Positions 60,617-64,000 of a stretch of 64,000 nucleotides of DNA are shown here, one piece after another. The DNA is from Thioglobus_A sp964344985 (lineage in GTDB: Bacteria; Pseudomonadota; Gammaproteobacteria; PS1; Pseudothioglobaceae). Both the position numbers and the translations under genes were made by a program. Each line of letters opens with the position of its first letter. The first letter of the stretch is position 1. The notes below the pieces were generated by a model. The model was not told the DNA's origin. It did no database searches and was given only the letters and a program-made list of their open reading frames with translations. Location: contig CAYFPI010000003.1 in NCBI GenBank assembly GCA_964344985.1, positions 1-64,000 of the forward strand, given 5' to 3'.

Positions 60617-61696
60617 ATGAGTGAAATTTATAATTTTAGTGCAGGACCTGCAATGCTACCAAAGCAAGTGCTTAAGCAAATTCAAGATGAATTGATTGAG
60701 TATGGTAATGCCAAAGCTTCGGTTATGGAAATTTCTCATCGTGGCGTAGATTTCATGCAGGTGGCGCAAAAAGCCGAGCAAGATTTATGTGAATTAATGA
60801 ATATCCCTAACAACTATAAAGTGTTGTTTTTGCAAGGTGGTGCCTCAGCTCAATTTTCAATGGTGCCGATCAATTTATTACGTGGTAAAAATACCGCAAA
60901 TTATGCAAATACAGGTCACTGGTCAGTTAAGGCGATTGCAGAAGCTCAGCGCTATTGTGATGTGAATATTTGTACAGACAGTAGTGCAAATAAATTTACT
61001 GATATTAAAGACTTTTCAAATTGGAAAATTGACGAGTCTGCTGCGTATCTTCATTACACGCCAAATGAGACCATCGCCGGTTTAGAGTTTGATTTTATTC
61101 CAGAAGTTGATATGCCGATTGTGGCTGATATGTCATCTACTATTTTGTCACGTGAAATTGATGTGTCAAAATTTGGTGTGATTTATGCAGGTGCACAAAA
61201 AAATATTGGACCTTCTGGTATTGCTATTGTGATTGTTCGAGAAGATTTAATTGGCAATGTAGTGCCAAAACAACCGATATTATTTGATTACGCAACTCAA
61301 GTAAATAATGATTCTATGTATAACACTCCGTCAACTTTTCCATGGTATGCAGCAGGGCGAGTGTTTGAATGGCTAAAAGAGCAGGGCGGTGTTAAGGCTA
61401 TGGCAGCTATTAATGAAAGAAAAGCGGCTAAATTGTACCAAGCAATTGATGAGTCTGGTTTTTATTCAAACCCAGTCAACCCTAAGTATCGCTCATGGAT
61501 GAATGTACCATTTGTTTTAGCAGATGACAAACTAGACAAGTTATTCTTAGAAAAGTCTTATAATGCTAACTTATTGGCATTAAAAGGGCATAAGTCGGTG
61601 GGTGGAATGCGTGCTAGTATTTATAATGCAATGCCAGAGAGTGGCGTGGATGCACTGATTGAGTTTATGACTGATTTTGAGAAACAGCATGGGTAA
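60617..61696 (+). CDS. serC: Phosphoserine aminotransferase
   Basis: 359 residues starting MSEIYNFSAGPAMLPK, with the PLP lysine Lys195 in YAGAQKNIGPSG and FLQGGASAQFSM. It makes phosphoserine, and also serves the PLP pathway in relatives with pdxB. It is first in serC-pheA-hisC-tyrA; pheA starts 8 nt before its stop. Confidence 0.97.
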   Translation: MSEIYNFSAGPAMLPKQVLKQIQDELIEYGNAKASVMEISHRGVDFMQVAQKAEQDLCELMNIPNNYKVLFLQGGASAQFSMVPINLLRGKNTANYANTGHWSVKAIAEAQRYCDVNICTDSSANKFTDIKDFSNWKIDESAAYLHYTPNETIAGLEFDFIPEVDMPIVADMSSTILSREIDVSKFGVIYAGAQKNIGPSGIAIVIVREDLIGNVVPKQPILFDYATQVNNDSMYNTPSTFPWYAAGRVFEWLKEQGGVKAMAAINERKAAKLYQAIDESGFYSNPVNPKYRSWMNVPFVLADDKLDKLFLEKSYNANLLALKGHKSVGGMRASIYNAMPESGVDALIEFMTDFEKQHG

Positions 61697-62768
61697 AAAA
61701 ACATTAGCAGAATTGCGAGTTGAGATTGATGCACTAGATAAAAAAGTGCAAGCGCTTATTGGTGAGCGAGCACAATTAGCATCTGAAGTTGCTGAAGTAA
61801 AAAAACAAGCAGACGATAACAGTGTTTTTTATCGACCTGAGCGCGAAGCTCAAGTGCTTAGATCTATTATTGAGCGCAATGATAATTTGTTAAAAGACAA
61901 GGATATGGCGCACATATTTAGAGAAATTATGTCTGCTTGCCTGGCGTTAGAACAGCCTTTAAACATTGCTTATTTAGGCCCTGAAGGGACATTTACTCAA
62001 GAAGCGGCGCTCAAGCATTTTGGGCATGCAGTATCAACACTTGACTGTGGTAGTATCGATGAAATTTTTCATCAGGTAGAGAAGGGTAATGCGCATTACG
62101 GCGTTGTGCCAATTGAAAACTCGTCTAATGGTGTGATTGGTGGTACGGTTGATATGTTGTACTCGCAAGGTCTTAAGATTTGCGGCGAGGTAGAGATTTC
62201 TATTCAGCATCAACTAATGAGTGCAGATCAGTCACAAGAGATTAAAGTTATTTACGCTCATCAGCAAGCGCTTGATCAGTGTCAGCGTTGGTTAGGTAAT
62301 CATTATCCAAATGCGCAATTACGAGCAGTTTCTTCCAATGCTTTGGCAGCGCGTATTGTAAAAGATGAAAAAGGAGCTGCTGCCATTGCTTCTGAAGCAG
62401 CGTTAAGTCTTTATGATCTGGAAAGGGTTGCTAAAAATATTGAAGACAAGGCAGGCAATGTCACTCGCTTTTTAATTCTTGGCAAGGAAGATGTTCCTGT
62501 TTCAGGAAAAGACAAAACCTCATTGCTGGTTGTAACCAAACATGAATCGGGCGCTCTTTTTGATTTATTAGAGCCATTTAAAGATCAGGGTATTAACATG
62601 ATGCAATTAGCGCGCCATCCAATACCAGGTGTTAAATGGGAATATTTATTTCTAATTGATATCGAAGGACATCAACAAAATGAAAAAGTTGCTAAGGCAC
62701 TTAAAGAGGTAGCCAAAAGAGTACAAAAGGTAAATATATTGGGATCATATCCAGTTGCAGTTTTATGA
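61689..62768 (+). CDS. pheA: Bifunctional chorismate mutase / prephenate dehydratase
   Basis: 359 residues from the ATG at 61689; a start at 61677 is unlikely. Residues 1-85 form the AroQ-type mutase (LRVEIDALDKKVQALIGERA). The dehydratase domain follows (AYLGPEGTFTQEAA, VPIENSSNG, GNVTRFLILG with the catalytic Thr-Arg). The C-terminal ACT domain has WEYLFLIDIEGH, but the usual ESRP phenylalanine-binding motif reads as LARHP, so feedback control may differ. It makes phenylpyruvate from chorismate. Confidence 0.95.
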   Translation: MGKKTLAELRVEIDALDKKVQALIGERAQLASEVAEVKKQADDNSVFYRPEREAQVLRSIIERNDNLLKDKDMAHIFREIMSACLALEQPLNIAYLGPEGTFTQEAALKHFGHAVSTLDCGSIDEIFHQVEKGNAHYGVVPIENSSNGVIGGTVDMLYSQGLKICGEVEISIQHQLMSADQSQEIKVIYAHQQALDQCQRWLGNHYPNAQLRAVSSNALAARIVKDEKGAAAIASEAALSLYDLERVAKNIEDKAGNVTRFLILGKEDVPVSGKDKTSLLVVTKHESGALFDLLEPFKDQGINMMQLARHPIPGVKWEYLFLIDIEGHQQNEKVAKALKEVAKRVQKVNILGSYPVAVL

Positions 62769-63829
62769 GTGTTTGTGACAGTATTAAATCCCTGAGTCCT
62801 TACCAGGGTGGTAAGCCTATTAGTGAGCTTCAAAGAGAACTAGGCCTTGATAAGGTGGTTAAGCTTGCAAGTAACGAAAATCCGCTGGGAATAGGTCAGA
62901 AAACCCTTGAGGCCATGACTCAAGCTGTGCATGAGGTTGATCGCTACCCAGATGGTAATGGATTTGAATTAAAACAAGCGATTGCTAATCGACTTGATAT
63001 TGATGCTGAGAAAGTAACACTAGGCAATGGGTCTAATGATGTTTTAGAGCTTATTGCCAGAGCACTTGTTTGTTCAAGTAAAGATGAGGTGATTTTTTCA
63101 GAATTTGCTTTTGTGGTTTACCCTTTAGTTACTCAAGCTTTAGGTGCAAAAGCGGTGGTTACAAAATCAAAAGATTTTGGTCATGATCTTGAAGTAATGC
63201 TATTGGCAATTACTGACAATACAAAACTTATTTTTATTGCCAATCCAAATAACCCAACAGGAACTTTATTGAGCGATAAAGAAATTTATGCATTTTTATC
63301 GCGCGTGCCAAATTCTATTTCTGTTGTACTAGATCAAGCTTATTTTGAGTACTTAGATTGTGCCGATTTAGCTATTGGTTGGTTAAAAGAGTTTGATAAT
63401 TTAATTATTACACGAACTTTTTCTAAAGCTTATGGTTTGGCAGGTTTGCGTGTTGGTTATAGTGTTTCTAGCATTAAAATTGCAGATTATTTAAATCGCA
63501 TCCGTCAACCTTTTAATGTCAATCACATTGCTCAAATTGCTGCCATAGCAGCACTTAGTGATGATGCGCATTTGGTCAGGTCTGTTATGGCTAATAAAAA
63601 TGGATTGTTACAACTTTCCAGAGGGTTTGAGAAATTAGGGCTTTCTTATATTGCTTCTTCAGCGAATTTTATTGCTGTTAAAGTTAACGATGCAATGGAT
63701 GTTTATCAAAAATTATTAGAAAAAGGTTTTATTGTTCGACCGGTTGAAATGAAAAACTACTTAAGGGTTTCTGTTGGAACTTTAAGAGAAAATGATGAAT
63801 TTCTTGATGCATTAAAATTAGTATTATGA
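62765..63829 (+). CDS. hisC: Histidinol-phosphate / aromatic aminotransferase
   Basis: 354 residues, a class I/II PLP aminotransferase with Lys221 in TRTFSKAYGLAGLR and the HisC-type LASNENPLG and FIANPNNPTGT motifs. It sits in an aromatic cluster away from other his genes, so it is probably the HisC2 type that transaminates phenylpyruvate or prephenate, perhaps with histidinol phosphate as well. It overlaps pheA by 4 nt and tyrA by 4 nt. Confidence 0.92.
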   Translation: MSVCDSIKSLSPYQGGKPISELQRELGLDKVVKLASNENPLGIGQKTLEAMTQAVHEVDRYPDGNGFELKQAIANRLDIDAEKVTLGNGSNDVLELIARALVCSSKDEVIFSEFAFVVYPLVTQALGAKAVVTKSKDFGHDLEVMLLAITDNTKLIFIANPNNPTGTLLSDKEIYAFLSRVPNSISVVLDQAYFEYLDCADLAIGWLKEFDNLIITRTFSKAYGLAGLRVGYSVSSIKIADYLNRIRQPFNVNHIAQIAAIAALSDDAHLVRSVMANKNGLLQLSRGFEKLGLSYIASSANFIAVKVNDAMDVYQKLLEKGFIVRPVEMKNYLRVSVGTLRENDEFLDALKLVL

Positions 63830-64000
63830 TGAATAAAATTTGCATTATTGGTGTTGGTTTGATTGGTGGGTCATTTGCTTTAGGTCTTAAAAAAGCCGGC
63901 AAAGTTAAACACATTGTAGGATTTGGTAAAAACGAAGAAACACTTGTTAAGGCAAAAAAATTAGGCGCTGTTGACTCTTATTCTTTAGATATAGCTAGCG
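63826..64000 (+). CDS. tyrA: Prephenate dehydrogenase TyrA, 5' part only
   Basis: The first 58 residues are in the window: MMNKICIIGVGLIGGSFALG is the NAD-binding Rossmann motif, followed by VKHIVGFGKNEETLVKAKKLG. The position after hisC completes a serC-pheA-hisC-tyrA cluster for aromatic amino acids. The first ATG overlaps the hisC stop; ATG at 63829 is equally possible. The catalytic region is outside the window. Confidence 0.9.
   Translation, partial: MMNKICIIGVGLIGGSFALGLKKAGKVKHIVGFGKNEETLVKAKKLGAVDSYSLDIAS

Overview
This is a compact, AT-rich chromosomal segment from a gammaproteobacterium. Genes are tightly packed, with many ATGA or 1-14 nt overlaps, and most are housekeeping. Several gene orders are typical of Gammaproteobacteria: rpsF-rpsR-rplI-dnaB-alr, hisS-yfgM-der, thrS-infC-rpmI-rplT-pheS-pheT-ihfA, hup-ppiD, and serC-pheA-hisC-tyrA. 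AT richness, cytochrome c maturation genes, a c-type cytochrome joined to DUF302, and a DUF3179/DUF2892 pair are compatible with a marine sulfur-oxidizing lineage such as SUP05/Thioglobaceae. That placement is inference from gene content; no search could be run. Two runs of exactly 10 N (14997-15006 and 26686-26695) show this is a draft or scaffolded assembly. I see no prophage, insertion sequence, CRISPR array or rRNA operon.

Layout. 1-4.2 kb: tatA with a MORN-repeat lipoprotein, then a plus-strand run of tpm, a membrane-anchored cold-shock-domain protein, a transglycosylase-like lipoprotein, a Rieske ferredoxin and a TrpD2-like protein. 3.9-6.7 kb: an ECF sigma/anti-sigma pair flanked by a truncated redoxin and by DUF2892-DUF3179 genes. 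Both flanking units carry the same ECF-type promoter motif, and the sigma gene itself looks frameshifted at an A8 tract. 6.8-11.3 kb: a translationally linked trio (FMN glutamate-synthase-like, acetolactate-synthase-like, aldehyde dehydrogenase). 11.4-24.4 kb: msbA, pyrG, der-yfgM-hisS, a nucleotidase/DUF1249/cpdA/alr run, dnaB and the S6-S18-L9 ribosomal operon. 24.5-32.8 kb: a GT51 transglycosylase, tsaB, ccmCDE-G, hup, two tRNAs, ppiD, a diheme cytochrome c-DUF302 protein, a second DUF302 protein, and fabI.

32.9-45.1 kb: an MFS transporter-lspA-thiO-DUF1566-recJ run, then thrS-infC (AUU start)-rpmI-rplT-pheST-ihfA. 45-55.9 kb: mixed small operons including msrA-moeB, a solitary 60-residue protein gene, tdh-kbl, glyA-nrdR-radA. 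55.9-60.6 kb: a B12 uptake and salvage operon (btuB, DUF71 ATPase, BtuM-like transporter, cobO) under a cobalamin riboswitch, divergent from metR. 60.6-64 kb: serC-pheA-hisC-tyrA, the last cut by the window end.

The best candidates for under-described biology are the small ECF regulon with a predicted shared promoter, the FMN-oxidoreductase/ThDP enzyme/ALDH cassette, the cytochrome c-DUF302 pair, the Rieske/TrpD2-like pair, and the riboswitch-controlled B12 salvage operon with a solitary BtuM-like carrier.
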